DNA of 64,000 nucleotides from Polytrichum commune (taxonomy: Eukaryota > Streptophyta > Polytrichopsida > Polytrichales > Polytrichaceae), in assembly GCA_950295325.1 (NCBI GenBank), contig OX485808.1:18744527-18808526 (forward strand), in the 5' to 3' direction. Positions 46,639 to 57,817 of this stretch are shown one piece after another. The first letter of the stretch is position 1, and the number at the start of each line of letters is the position of its first letter. The notes beneath the pieces were generated by a model. It did no database searches. It worked only from the letters and a program-made list of their open reading frames with translations, and was not told the origin of the DNA. The position numbers and the translations under genes were made by a program.

Positions 46639-49020
46639 GGAGGTCCCTAAGTGGCCTCATTTCAGGTTAGAATCTAACACTTTGAAGCCTCGGCTCTACT
46701 TTGAGAATTCGGGTGCTCACTTTATATATGTCTAGTTGGCCTCATTTCAGGTTAGAATCTTACAATTAGAGGCCTCCTCTCTAGGTTCAGATTTTAGGTG
46801 ATCAATCTATGTTGTCTTAGTTGGCCTCATTTTGGGTTAGAATCTAAGTTTTTGAAAGTGGCATATAGCCATGGACATCAGGTTATCACTTTATGTGGAT
46901 GTCCAATATATGGGTTTCGGGACCGAAACCTTCCTTTGGAGGTCCCTGGGTGGCCTCATTTCAACTTAGAAACGAACACTTTGAAGCCTCGGCTCCACTT
47001 TGAGATTTCGGGCGCTCACTTTATGTATGTCTTGTTGGCCTCATTTCAGGTTAGAATCTTGAATTTGAAGGTGGGCTATAGGCTAAGATTTCAGGTTCTC
47101 ACTCTATGTTGATTTAGTTCGCCTCGTTCAAGGTTAGAATCTAACTCTTTGAAAGTGGCCTATAGGCTTAGATCTCTGGTAGTCACTTTATGTGGCTGTC
47201 CAATATATGGGTTTCGGGACCGAAACCTTCCTTTTGAGGTCCCTAAATGGCCTCATTTCAGGTTAGAATCTAACACTTTGAAGCCTCGGCTCTACTTTGA
47301 GAATTCGGGTGCTAAGTTTATATATGTCTAGTTGGCCTCATTTCAGGTTAGAATCTTACACTTTGAAGCCTCGGCTCTACATTGAGATTTCGGGTGCTCA
47401 CTTTATATATGTGTAGTTGGCCTCAATTCAGGTTAGAATCTAACACCTTGAAGGAAGGCTATAGGCTCATATTTCAGGTTCTCGCATTATGAGGCTGTCC
47501 AATATATGGGGTTCGGGACCGAACCCTTCATTTGCAGGTGAATAAGTGGCCTCATTTCAGGTTGGAAGGTAACGAATGAAGCCTCGGTTCTAGGTTGAGA
47601 TTTCGGGTGCTCACTTTATATAAGTCCAGATGGCCTCATTTCAGGTTAGAATCTAACACTTTGAAGCCTCGGCTCTACATTGAGATTTCGGGTGCTCACT
47701 TTATATATGTCTAGTTGGCCTCATTTCAGGTTAGAATCTAACACTTTGAAGCCTCGGCTCTACTTTGAGAATTCGGGTGCTCACTTTATATATGTCTAGT
47801 TGGCCTCATTTCAGGTTAGAATCTAACACTTTGAAGCCTCGGCTCTACTTTGAGAATTCGGGTGCTCACTTTATATATGTCTAGTTGGCCTCATTTCAGG
47901 TTAGAGTCTTAAGCTTTGGAGCTTTGAGGATGGGCTCTAAGCTTAGATTTCATGTTTTCAGATTATGTGGCTGTCCAATATATGGGGTTCGGGACCGAAA
48001 CCTTCATTTGGAGGTCCCTAGGCTGTCCAATATATGGGGTTCGGGACCGAAACCTTCCTTTGGTGGTCCCTAGGCTGTCCAATATATGGGGTTCGGGACC
48101 GAAACCTTCTTTTGGAGGTCCCTAGGTGGGCTCATTTGAATTTAGAGACTAACACTTTCAAGCCTCGGCTCTACTTTGAGATTTCAAGTGCTCACTTTAT
48201 ATGTGTGTAGTTGGCCATATTTCAAGTTAGAATGTAGAATTTGAGGATGGGCTCTAGGCTTAGATTTCAGGTTCTCATATTATGTGGTTATCCAATATAT
48301 GGGGTTCGGGACCGAAACCTTTTTTGGAGGTCCCTAAATGGCCTCATTTCAAGTTAGAAACTAACACTTTCAAGCCTCGGCTCTACTTTGAGAATTCGGG
48401 TGCTCACTTTATATATGTCTAGTTGGCCTCATTTCAGGTTAGAATCTCACACCTTGAAGGAGGGCTATAGGCTCAGATTTCAAGTTCTCACATTATGTGG
48501 CTGTCCAATATATGGGGTTCGGGACCGAACCCTTCATTTGGAGGTGCCTGAGTGGCCTCATTTCAGGTTAGAAGCTAACGAATGAAGCCTCGGTTCTAGG
48601 TTCAGATTTCGGGTGCTCACTTTATATAAGTCTACATGGCCTCATTTCATGTTAGAATCTCACACCTTGAAGCCTCGGCTCTACTTTGAGATTTCGGGTG
48701 CTCACTTTATATATGTCTAGTTGGCCTCATTTCAAGTTAGAATGTAGTATTTGAAGCTGGGCTCTAGGCTTAGATTTCACGTTCTCAGATTATGTGGCTG
48801 TCCAATGTATATGGGGTTCGGGACCGAAACCTTCATTGGGAGGTCCCTATGTGGGCTCATTTCAACTTAGAAACTAACACTTTCAAGCCTCGGCTATACT
48901 TTGAGATTTCAAATGCTCACTTTATATGTGTGTAGTTGGCCTCATTTCATGTTAGAATGTAGTACTTGAAGATGGGCTATAGGCTAAGATTTCAGGTTCT
49001 CACATTATATGGCTCTAATG
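46639..49020 (+). repeat. 85-bp minisatellite array in intron 2
   Basis: The core unit starts GGCCTCATTTCAGGTTAGAA, continues with AAGCCTCGGCTCTAC and ends GTGCTCACTTTATATATG; starts at 47717, 47802 and 47887 give an exact 85-bp period. It is interspersed with a longer unit containing GTCCAATATATGGG and GTTTCGGGACCGAAAC (a near-palindrome). Apparent ORFs within it are repeat translations. Confidence 0.9.
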
Positions 49021-49104
49021 GTTAGAGGTTAATTACAAAGCAACATTATCAATTTGGGTCAAATGATACTTACTTTGATCTACAATGTGTTGACTCTTTG
49101 GTAG

Positions 49105-49748
49105 GTGCATGCTATATCTTTGCCACCTTCGACACAAGTATCGGAGGGAAAGCTTCCAGAGATGGATATACTAGAGGACGAGCATGAGGTAGAAGAAGAG
49201 TCTCTTGGAGATGATGCTCACTTTCTAGGTAGTGAGGATGAGATTCGGACCAGGCAAAAAGTTAACTCTGTGGCCACGATTACAAGCTTGAGATTTCAAC
49301 CAAACAGTTCTTCGCGATTTAATATTCCGTTGTGCAGATTGATGGCAATGCCAATGGTACGGCCAACTCTGGCATCCGATCTTGCTAAGCTCGAGCAAGA
49401 ATTTGTGCACGGATACAGGGAAGGCGCTTCGGTCTTTTATGTTACAATCACCAATGAAGACGGAAATACCCATGAAGTGACGGAAGCTGATAAAGCTTCT
49501 TGGGGTCCTATTTGGGACGCCAAAAACGCCATTTTCAACTCATTTCTCCTCTCGGATCCAGCGTTGGCTCCATTCACAAATTTGATGTTTTTTGTGTGCG
49601 ACGGCAACCATAGGCGTCAAGCTTGGTTAAATCACATTGACAGACTTCACCGAACTGATGAGGATTGGCATTATTTGGTGGATTCAATTCTCCTTGACAC
49701 AAAGGGGAAAAATGGACTTGTTATGCAAGTCATGCACAACATAAACAA
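49105..49748 (+). CDS. ParB/methyltransferase-type gene, exon 3 (ParB-like domain)
   Basis: Acceptor TTTGGTAG|GTGCATGC; the frame reads HAISLPPSTQVSEGKLPEMD, an acidic linker, then about 150 residues with ParB/sulfiredoxin-superfamily character: a basic/hydrophobic lead (MVRPTLASDLAKLEQEF), a strand SVFYVTIT, and FFVCDGNHRRQAWLNHI. DGNHR followed by Ala is the hallmark nucleotide-binding box of ParB-type domains. It ends ...VMQVMHNIN at AA|GTATGT (phase 2). In bacteria and phages such domains often accompany DNA methyltransferases, which is exactly what lies downstream here. The fold call is from motif recognition, not a search. Confidence 0.65.
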
Positions 49749-49857
49749 GTATGTTCATTCTCTTTTGATATATAATCTTTCATTGAAAATTCAATATGAT
49801 TTCACTTTCTTACTTACTACGATAATCTAATATCTTCCATTTGATTTTTGTATTTAG

Positions 49858-50020
49858 ACATACAGAGGACTCTCATGTGAAGACCAACATTGTCCATACC
49901 CTCTTCAGGGTTCAGAAGTATGGTCTTATGTCAATTGAACAATTCAATGACATTTTGAGTCCAACCGACCTCAAAAAGGGCAAGAAGTCTCAGAAGACTT
50001 GGTATTCGTTACCATTACAT
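49858..50020 (+). CDS. ParB/methyltransferase-type gene, exon 4
   Basis: Acceptor TATTTAG at 49851-49857. The phase-2 join gives KHTEDSHVKTNIVHTLFRVQ and continues to KKGKKSQKTWYSLPLH with donor CAT|GTATTT, phase 0 with the next exon. An alternative donor TTG|GTATTC lies at 50002 but is out of phase. Helical, no motif recognised; it probably extends the ParB-like module. Confidence 0.55.
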
Positions 50021-50089
50021 GTATTTACAAATTTCATATTTCAGGTGCATCACGGAATAGTCCTAAAATATGTGAACTTTGATGGTGGG

Positions 50090-52280
50090 CTATAGGTTAA
50101 GATTTCAAGTTCTCACATTTTGTGGATGTCCAATATATGGGGTTCGGGACCGAACCCCAATTAGAAGGTTCCTAAGTAGCCTCATTTCAGGTTAGAATCT
50201 AACACTTTGAAGCCTCGGCTCTAGTTTGATTTTTCACATGCTCACTTTATGTTGGTTTAGTTACCTTCATTTCATGTTAGAATGTAAATCTTTGAAAGTG
50301 GCCTATAGGCTTAGATTTCAGGGTCTCATTTTATGTGGGTGTCCAATATATGGGTTTCGGGACCGAAACCTTCCTTTGGAGGTCTAGAAGGTCACATTTT
50401 GAAGCCTCGGCTTCAAGTTTCACATTACAGGTGCTCACTTTATATTTATCTAGTTGGCCTCATTTCAAATTAGAATCTAACAATAAGAGGCCTCGGCTCT
50501 AAGTTCAGATTTAAGGTAAACACTTTATGTTGTTTTAGTTGGCCTCATTTCAGGTTAGACTCTAACTCTAAGTGGCCTCATTTGAACTTAGAAACTGGCA
50601 CTTTGAAGCCTCCGCTCTAGTTTGAGATTTCAGGTGCTCACTTTATGTAAGTCTAGTTGCCACATTTCAAGTTAGAATCTAAAATTTTGAAGCCTAGGCT
50701 CTAGTATGAGAATTTGGGTGCTCACTTTATGTTGGTTTGGATGGCCTCATTTCAGGTTAGAATCTAACACTTTGAAGCCTCGCCTCTTGTTTGAGATTTC
50801 AGGTGCTCACTTTATATAAGTCTAGTTGGCCTCATTTCAGGTTAGAATCTAACACTTTGAAGCCTAGGCTCTAATATGAGAATTCGGGTGCTCACTTTAA
50901 GTTGTTTTAGTTGGCCTCATTTCAGGTTAGAATCTAAGTCTTTGAAAGTGGCCTATAAGCTTAGATATCAGGTTCTCACATTATGTGGCTGTCCAATATA
51001 TGGGTTTCGAGACCGAAACCTTCCTTTTGAGGTCTAGAGGGTCACACCCTGAAGCCCCGGCTTCAAGGTTCAATTAAAGGTGCTCACTTTATATATATCT
51101 AGTTGGCCTCATTTCAAGTTATAATCTAACACTTTGAAGCCTCGGCTCTAGTTTGATATTTCGGGTGCTCACTTTATATATGTGTGTTTGGCCTCTTTTC
51201 AGGTTAGAATCTAACACTTTGAACCTTCGGCTCTAGTTTGATTTTTCACATGCTCACTTTATGTTGGTTTAATTAGCTTCATTTCAGGTTAGAATGTAAA
51301 TCTTTGAAAGTGGCCTATAGGCTTAGATTTCAGGGTCTCATTTTATGTGGGTGTCCAATATATGGGTTTCGGGACCGAAACCTTCCTTTGGAGGTCTAGA
51401 AGGTCACATTTTGAAGCCTCGGCTTCAAGTTTCACATTACAGGTGCTCACTTTATATTTATCTAGTTGGCCTCATTTCAGGTTAGAATCTAACAATAAGA
51501 GGCCTCGGCTCTAGGTTCAGATTTAAGGTAAACACTTTATGTTGTTTTAGTTGGCCTCATTTCAGGTTAGACTCTAACTCTAAGTGGCCTCATTTGAACT
51601 TAGAAACTGACACTTTGAAGCCTCCGCTCTAGTTTGAGATTTCAGGTGCTCACTTTATATAAGTCTAGTTGCCACATTTCAAGTTAGAATCTAACATTTT
51701 GAAGCCTAGGCTCTAGTATGAGAATTCGGGTGCTCACTTTATTTTGGTTTGGATGGCCTCATTTCAGGTTAGAATCTAACACTTTGAAGCCTCGGCTCTA
51801 GTTTGATTTTTCACATGCTCACTTTATGTTGGTTTAGTTAGCTTCATTTCAGGTTAGAATCTAAGTCTTTGAAAGTGGCCTATAAGCTTAGATATGAGGT
51901 TCTCACATTATGTGGCTGTCCAATATATGGGTTTCGGGACCGAAACCTTCATTTTGAGGTCAAGAGGGTCACATTTTGAAGCCTCGGCTTCAAGGTTCGA
52001 ATTACAGGTGCTCACTTTATATATATGTAGTTGGCCTCATTTCAGGTTAGAATCTAACACTTTGAAGCCTCGGCTCTAGTTTGAGATTTCGGGTGCTCAC
52101 TTTATATAAGTCTAGTTGGCCACATTTCAGGTTAAAATCAAAGACATTGAAGCCCTGGATATAGGTTCAGATTTCAGGTCTCACTTAATGTTTTGGATTT
52201 GATGGCCTCATTTCAGGTTAGATTCTAACAATGTGAAGCCTCGGCTCTAGGTTCAGATTTGGGGTGCTCTCATTTGTCTA
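50090..52280 (+). repeat. 85-bp minisatellite array in intron 4
   Basis: Same family and orientation as 46639-49020, with both unit types. A block of roughly 1.0-1.1 kb is itself duplicated: ACATGCTCACTTTATGTTGG and the following units recur near 50230 and 51246. It occupies nearly the whole intron between exons 4 and 5. Confidence 0.88.
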
Positions 52281-52381
52281 GCTCTAGTTCAGTTCTTTTG
52301 TCCAAAACATCTTGTCCAACTTATTAATTTCATTTTCATTTCAAAATTTGGTTTCCTCGTTCTTATTCTCTCTTTGTGCAG

Positions 52382-52573
52382 CATGAGCTGGGTCTCGCTG
52401 CCGACGAGGGTGCACGTCAGCTTGTGGAGCAATCAGAAGGAGAAGTCTCCCCTGCTGACAAGGCGGCTGCGATGAAAGCCGCAGTTGAGAAGAGATCTCT
52501 GGCACTTCGCATGAAAATGGGAAAATTGGTTGCTGTGGCGAACCCGGAGCTTACCGACGGTTGGCTACGTGAG
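52382..52573 (+). CDS. ParB/methyltransferase-type gene, exon 5
   Basis: Acceptor TTTGTGCAG, donor GAG|GTACGC, exactly 64 codons, phase 0 both sides. It reads HELGLAADEGARQLVEQSEG and ends in ELTDGWLRE. Ala/Glu/Lys-rich helical segment; no known motif. Confidence 0.65.
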
Positions 52574-52656
52574 GTACGCACCCTGATCCTTTGTCCATAT
52601 CAATCTTTTAAGCTTATCCGTTTGACTAAGGAACTCACAAGAGCTCTGTCTTTCAG

Positions 52657-52928
52657 ATTGAGCGACATTACACGTTAAACTCACTTTCCCCGGACCTCAA
52701 CTTAGAGAAGTTGCAGCTCATTGCAACTTCAAGGGCGTCTCCAGCAATGAAAATAAAATGGCTAGAGTACTTTAATTCATCTGCTTCCACTCGTGAGGCC
52801 CGAAAGCTACCTCCCAAGCCTATCAACGAAGATAAATTGGCAAATTTCTTGGCAAAGGCTTGTTTCTGGGCAGGAATAAGTCCACTGCTTCTATTCAATT
52901 TTCAGTTCATTGATTTCATCTTTGGCAT
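52657..52928 (+). CDS. ParB/methyltransferase-type gene, exon 6
   Basis: Acceptor CTTTCAG, donor CAT|GTAATT, leaving two bases that are completed by the next exon. The text begins IERHYTLNSLSPDLNLEKLQ, continues with MKIKWLEYFN and ends ACFWAGISPLLLFNFQFIDF. A helical region of unknown function. Confidence 0.62.
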
Positions 52929-53011
52929 GTAATTTACACAACTATCATTCTTTATTTCATCGACTTGATTTAGAAATTGGTCCAGCTGATGCTTATTTTC
53001 TTGCTTAACAG

Positions 53012-53227
53012 ATCTCAGAACAGGCCAGTCTCATTTTTGACGAGACCATGCGTCAAGACCGAGTTCCTATCAACATGAATATTGCCAGTGTATATCGAAG
53101 ACTGTCGCATGAAGTTATGGGACCATGCCTTGAGCACCTACTTCAGAGGACAAGATTCCTTCAAAAAAAGTGACGAGTTTGTTGGATTTAACGGAGCTGA
53201 CCTAGTTGTCCGCCGAGTTCTTTTTCG
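53012..53227 (+). CDS. ParB/methyltransferase-type gene, exon 7 with in-frame TGA
   Basis: Acceptor TTGCTTAACAG at 53001-53011, donor TTTTTCG|GTGCGT. In the phase required by exons 6 and 8 it reads SQNRPVSFLTRPCVKTEFLS, T, stop (TGA 53076-53078), then ILPVYIEDCRMKLWDHALST and on to FVGFNGADLVVRRVLFR. The stop could be an Arg CGA codon changed by C-to-T. The alternative frame starting ISEQASLIF is open longer at first, but cannot join the following exon. Confidence 0.58.
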
Positions 53228-53346
53228 GTGCGTCTCTAATCTTTAAGGACTTTTCATTAATTTCAGTAATTGGTTCAGTCCATATTCTTTGTTTTGCTAG
53301 TTCGGAAGTTGTTGATGTTAATGTTATGTGCTATTTCGTAACACAG

Positions 53347-54032
53347 GTACTTTAAGTACGAGCTTTTGGCGAAAGGAGCTATTTCCAAAGATGACCTTCC
53401 TGTATTCTTGAACACATGGCTTGATAGATCAAACTCAACGTGCATGTTCTCGGCTCTTCAAGAACGCACGTGGACAAGTTCTCACCTTACCGGCGGTGCC
53501 TGCTATCTTGATTGCGCTTTAAGTTTCACTCCTTCTTTTGAGACTGAGCTCAAGAAATCAAGGGAGGCTGTAGGTGAGTCTGGAATTGAAATGGTTGACT
53601 TACAGGCCATAGAAGATGAAAATGAGAGGGCAAAGGCAATGAAACGAAGAGGACCGAAAGAAAGCGCTGAGGGTCAAGGAAGCTGAGGAGAGAGCTGACC
53701 AAAAAGAGCGGGAGAAGGTGCAGAATTCGTTGGATAAGTCCACTAGAAAGGGGAAAAATAAGATGAACCCCCCTCCGGAGCCACAAGGTAAGAGTCCGGT
53801 TGCTCCAAGTCCCACATATGAATCTGGTTCTCATGCTCCAACATTTTCTAGAGGCACAAAACGCGACTCGTCCTACGAGCAGTTGAGTCAAATACCTATT
53901 ATGACATCTGGGGAGGAGCTCGACATCCATATTGAAGAGCTCATTCTCAACTCCTCATTGGACGACGTTCTTGGCGGTGACACGGATGAATTCACCCCTT
54001 CCTACAACGACTTGAAAACATTCATGCTCAAG
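53347..54032 (+). CDS. ParB/methyltransferase-type gene, exon 8 with apparent frameshift
   Basis: Acceptor TAACACAG. It reads YFKYELLAKGAISKDDLPVF, then SALQERTWTSSHLTGGACYL, and then a charged coiled-coil-like stretch. Near 53655 the frame must shift by one base: the initial frame ends QGS-stop at 53686, whereas the +1 frame gives EDRKKALRVKEAEERADQKE and runs to TFMLK at donor AAG|GTACTG. Either a small indel or an undetected mini-intron explains this. The Cys-containing SHLTGGACYLDCALSF block looks conserved in style but is not a motif I can name. Confidence 0.58.
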
Positions 54033-54129
54033 GTACTGCTCTTCCTTTAAATTTATGCATTTCAATCTTGTCAATCCAATGGTGTGACCAGTAGAGTTAG
54101 AAAACTTGAGTATTTGCTCAACCTAGAAC

Positions 54130-56272
54130 CGAGACTTCAAAATGTTTGATTCTAACCTGAAATGAGGCCGATTAGACTTATATAAAGTGAGCACCCGATA
54201 TATGAACTTAGAGCAGAGGCTTCAAATTGTTAGATTATAACCAGAAATGAGGCAAACTAGATATATAAAGCGAGCACATGTAATTTGAACCTTGAAGCCG
54301 AGGCTTCAAAGTGTTAGATTCTAACCTGAAATGAGGCCAACTAGATTTATATAAAGTGAGCACCCGAAACCTCAACATAGAACCGAGGCTTCAAATTGTT
54401 AGATTATAACCTGAAATGAGGCCAACTACATATATATAAAGTGAGCTCCTGTAATTTGAAGCTTGAAGCCGAGGCTTCAAAATGTGACCCTCTTGACCTC
54501 AAAATGAAGGTTTCGGTCCCGAATCCCATATATTGGACAGCCACATAATGTGAGAACCTCGTATCTAAGCCTATAGGCCACTTTCAAAGACTTAGATTCT
54601 AACCTGAAATGAGGCCAACTACATATATATAAAGTGAGCTCCTGTAATTTGAAGCTTGAAGCCGAGGCTTCAAAATGTGACCCTCTTGACCTCAAAATGA
54701 AGGTTTCGGTCCCGAAACCCATATATTGGACAGCCACATAATGTGAGAACCTCGTATCTAAGCCTATAGGCCACTTTCAAAGACTTAGATTCTAACCTGA
54801 AATGAGGCCAACTAAATCAACATAAAGTGAGCACCTTTAATCTGAACCTAGAGCCGAGGCCTCTAATTGTTAGATTCTAACCTGAAATGTGGCCAACTAG
54901 ACATATATAAAATGAGCACTTGAAATCTGAACCTAGAGCCGAGGCTTCAAATTGGTTGATTCTGACCTGAGATGTGGCCAACTAGACTTATATAAAGTGA
55001 GCACATTAAATCTGAACCTAGAGCCGAGGCCTCTAATTGTTTGATTCTCACCTGAAATGTGGCCAACTAGACATATATAAAATGAGCACTTGAAATCTGA
55101 ACCTAGAGCCGAGGCTTCAAATTGGTTGATTCTGACCTGAAATGTGGCCAACTAGACTTATATAAAGTGAGCACATTAAATCTGAACCTAGAGCCGAGGC
55201 CTCTAATTGTTTGATTCTAACCTGAAATGTGGCCAACTAGACATATATAAAATGAGCACTTGAAATCTGAACCTAGAGCCGAGGCTTCAAATTGGTTGAT
55301 TCTGACCTGAAATGTGGCCAACTAGACTTATATAAAGTGAGCACCCGATATATGAGCTTAGAGCTGAGGCTTCCAATTGTTAGATTATAACCTGAAATGA
55401 GGCTAACTACATATATATAAAGTGAGCTTCTGTAATTTGAAGCTTGAAGCCGAGGCTTCAAAATGTGACCCTCTTGACCTCAAAATGAAGGTTTCGGTCC
55501 CGAAACCCATATATTGGACAGCCACATAATGTGAGAACCTCATATCTAAGCCTATAGGCCACTTTCAAAGACTTAGATTCTAACCTGAAATGAGGCCAAC
55601 TAAAACAACATAGAGTGAGAACCTGAAATCTTAGCCTATAGCCAACCTTCAAATTCCAGATTCTAACCTGAAATAAGGCCAACTAAAACAACGTAAAGTG
55701 AGCACCTTAAATCTGAACCTAGAGCCGAGGCCTCTAATTGTTAGATTCTAACCTGAAATGAGGTTAACTAGATATATATAAAGTGAGCACCTTTAATTTG
55801 AACCTTGAAGCCGAGGCTTCAGGGTGTGACCCTCTTGACCTGAAAATGAAGGATTCGGTCCCGAAACCCATATATTGGACAGCCACATAATGTGAGAACT
55901 TGAAATCTAAACCGAAAGCCACTTTCAAAGAGTTAGATTCTAACCTGAAATGAGGCCAGCTAAAATAACATAAAGTGAGCACCCGAAATATGAATTTAGA
56001 GTCGAGGCTTCATATTGTTAGATTCTAACCTGAAATGAGGCCATGTAGACATATATAAAGTGAGCACTTGAAATATGAATTTAGAGCCGAGGCTTCATAT
56101 TGTTAGATTCTAACCTGAAATGAGGCCACGTAGACATATATAAAGTGAGCACTTCAAATATGAATTAAGAGCCGAGGCTTCATATTGTTAGATTCTGACC
56201 TGAAATGAGGCCACGTAGACATATATAAAGTGAGCACTTGAAATCTGAACTTAGAGCCGAGGCTTCAAAGTG
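54130..56272 (-). repeat. 85-bp minisatellite array in intron 8, inverted
   Basis: The complement of the other arrays: TTCTAACCTGAAATGAGGCC and TATATAAAGTGAGCACC recur throughout, with GGTTTCGGTCCCGAAACC-type units at about 54525, 54704 and 55492. A transcript of this gene would carry plus- and minus-oriented copies of the same repeat. Confidence 0.9.
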
Positions 56273-56274
56273 TT

Positions 56275-56605
56275 GATATGAATTTGAGCTTGACTGTGGG
56301 TTGAGGGAATCTGGTTTGGGGGTTAGGAGTTGATATTTGACTGATTATGATTTGAATCTAAGGGTGGGTGAGGGAAGAGGGGATTCTGGTAGGGGGTAGA
56401 TGTATAAAGTTTTGATTTTTCTAAGACTCTGAAATTGAAATGTAGGACTCGTAAGAGGTCTCTCGGCCCCGACACACTCTGTTTAGGGTCTAATATGTTA
56501 GTGATTTTGATATGAATTTGAGCTTGACTGTGGGTTGAGGGAATCTCGTTAGGGGTTAGGAGTTGATATGTGACTGAATTTGATTTGAGTCTAAGGGTGG
56601 CTGGG
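56275..56605 (+). repeat. 234-bp tandem duplication before exon 9
   Basis: GATATGAATTTGAGCTTGAC begins at 56275 and again at 56509, followed in both by TGTGGGTTGAGGGAATCT and GGGGTTAGGAGTTGATAT. The second copy runs almost to the acceptor of exon 9. Confidence 0.82.
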
Positions 56606-56622
56606 GGTTGAGTTGGGTGCAG

Positions 56623-56970
56623 CACTCAAAAGACAAAATCCGGCACTACAAGGGTTCTCCGGAGGACCATCCCTGTTTGGACTTGATTCTTGCAGATATA
56701 CCGGAAGGTCTTCCTGTTCCTGGCATATCAGACCCACCGTCGTCCATTCCCGCTTGGAATCAAGAATCGAAAGAGTGGTTACAACCACTCTTTGACTTTG
56801 CCGACGAACTTCTGCACGACAACGGGGCAATTATTTTGTTTCACCCTTTTCGCATGAGTACGAAGTCCAATATTCTTGGATATTGCAAATCGTATGGTTT
56901 TGCAATTCGGAAAGAGTGGTGGGGAATGAACCGCCTTCATCTCACATCCCCATTAAATCCAGCATCAACT
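56623..56970 (+). CDS. ParB/methyltransferase-type gene, exon 9 (methyltransferase motif IV half)
   Basis: Acceptor TTGGGTGCAG, donor ACT|GTAAGA, 116 codons, phase 0. It reads HSKDKIRHYKGSPEDHPCLD followed by LILADIPEGLP. The position and flanks match the catalytic motif IV of DNA N6/N4 amino-methyltransferases (normally LILADPPYGLP), but the PPY is IPE here. Then come WLQPLFDFADELLHDNGAII and LFHPF, which fit the strand and helix after motif IV. The altered catalytic tetrapeptide predicts weak or no methyl transfer unless the family uses a variant. Confidence 0.66.
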
Positions 56971-57128
56971 GTAAGATAAACCTTATGTCTTCTTGCTGAT
57001 CACCGCATTCAATTTCAATTTAATCCTTGAGGTAGTTCTGAGTATAGACCCACCTAAGTATTATACTCATGCAGTTGTGTTGTTTACTTTGTAAACTAAT
57101 GTTGTTCTTTATGTCTGGTACATTGTAG

Positions 57129-57402
57129 ACCATGAGGTTCGGTATTTCATTGGCGGTCAGGAGCGTGCCGGGGTCACCTGCATCGAAGTTTTCATTTCGC
57201 CTTGTCCCTGCATTGGATCCTTATGGGGTGGATGTTGCACGGGATGATATTCTCCAGAACTTGGTCTCTCGTGAGGACTAGCTAACTAATGGATCCACAC
57301 CATGGCGAGGGCCTCGTGAAAAATCCGTGCTTCTAGTGCAAATGCTAATTGAAGCATGTAGCTCCCCATGGGATATTATTCTAGACTGCACGGCAGCGAC
57401 CG
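57129..57402 (+). CDS. ParB/methyltransferase-type gene, exon 10 with in-frame TAG
   Basis: Acceptor ACATTGTAG, donor ACCG|GTATGT (phase 1). It reads TMRFGISLAVRSVPGSPASK and on to LVSRED, stop (TAG 57279-57281), then LTNGSTPWRGPREKSVLLVQ and MLIEACSSPWDIILDCTAAT. RGPREKS matches the HP-EKP box (motif X area) and DIILDCTAATG is the AdoMet-binding motif I that follows it in beta-class enzymes. Confidence 0.66.
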
Positions 57403-57512
57403 GTATGTCTTTGTAATCTTCCATTTCAGTTGGTTAATCGTTAATATTGTTTTGGTCTACAAAATTCATAGTTATTTTTGTACTAAGTTTTTTCCAACTT
57501 CTTTATTTGCAG

Positions 57513-57720
57513 GATCTTCCATTCATGCATGCCGCAATTTGCACCGTCACATTGTGGCATTAGAGGCTGATGTTGATATTTTTGAGGCCTTACTTGCTCC
57601 ATTGATTATCTCTAGAGCAGCCTCTGAAGTCACTCTTGAAGACCGTGTCACCAGTTTAGAGGATCCTGAGGGTGAAGATATCCCCGTAGAGAGGATTGTG
57701 AAAAGATCTCGGTTTACTAA
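57513..57720 (+). CDS. ParB/methyltransferase-type gene, exon 11 (AdoMet motif I continuation)
   Basis: Acceptor TTATTTGCAG; the phase-1 join completes ATG-G-SSIHACRNLHRHIVAL. EADVDIFEALLAPL gives the acidic residue after strand 2 that binds the AdoMet ribose. Donor AA|GTGAGT. The order IV...X...I identifies the permuted class. Confidence 0.66.
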
Positions 57721-57817
57721 GTGAGTAAGGTCCACAAATTCTCTTACCTGTGTTATGTTTTTTGCTGTCATTTCTTATAAAGTTGAGTTATGAACATGGT
57801 ACCATTGGCATTTGCAG

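Noticed and set aside
46798-48585. ORFs such as GFRDRNLPLEVPGWPHF within the arrays
   Set aside because: Translations of the 85-bp minisatellite; the same peptides appear wherever the repeat occurs.
46639-49020. CRISPR-like array
   Set aside because: Units are contiguous degenerate repeats with no unique spacers, in eukaryotic introns.
50045-50095. Extra exon after TTTCAG at 50044
   Set aside because: In the phase given by the TTG|GTATTC donor it meets a stop after four codons, and its tail merges with minisatellite sequence.
53013-53170. Alternative frame ISEQASLIFDETMRQDRVPI in exon 7
   Set aside because: It hits a stop before the donor and cannot join exon 8, whereas the chosen frame reads through to the donor with one nonsense codon.
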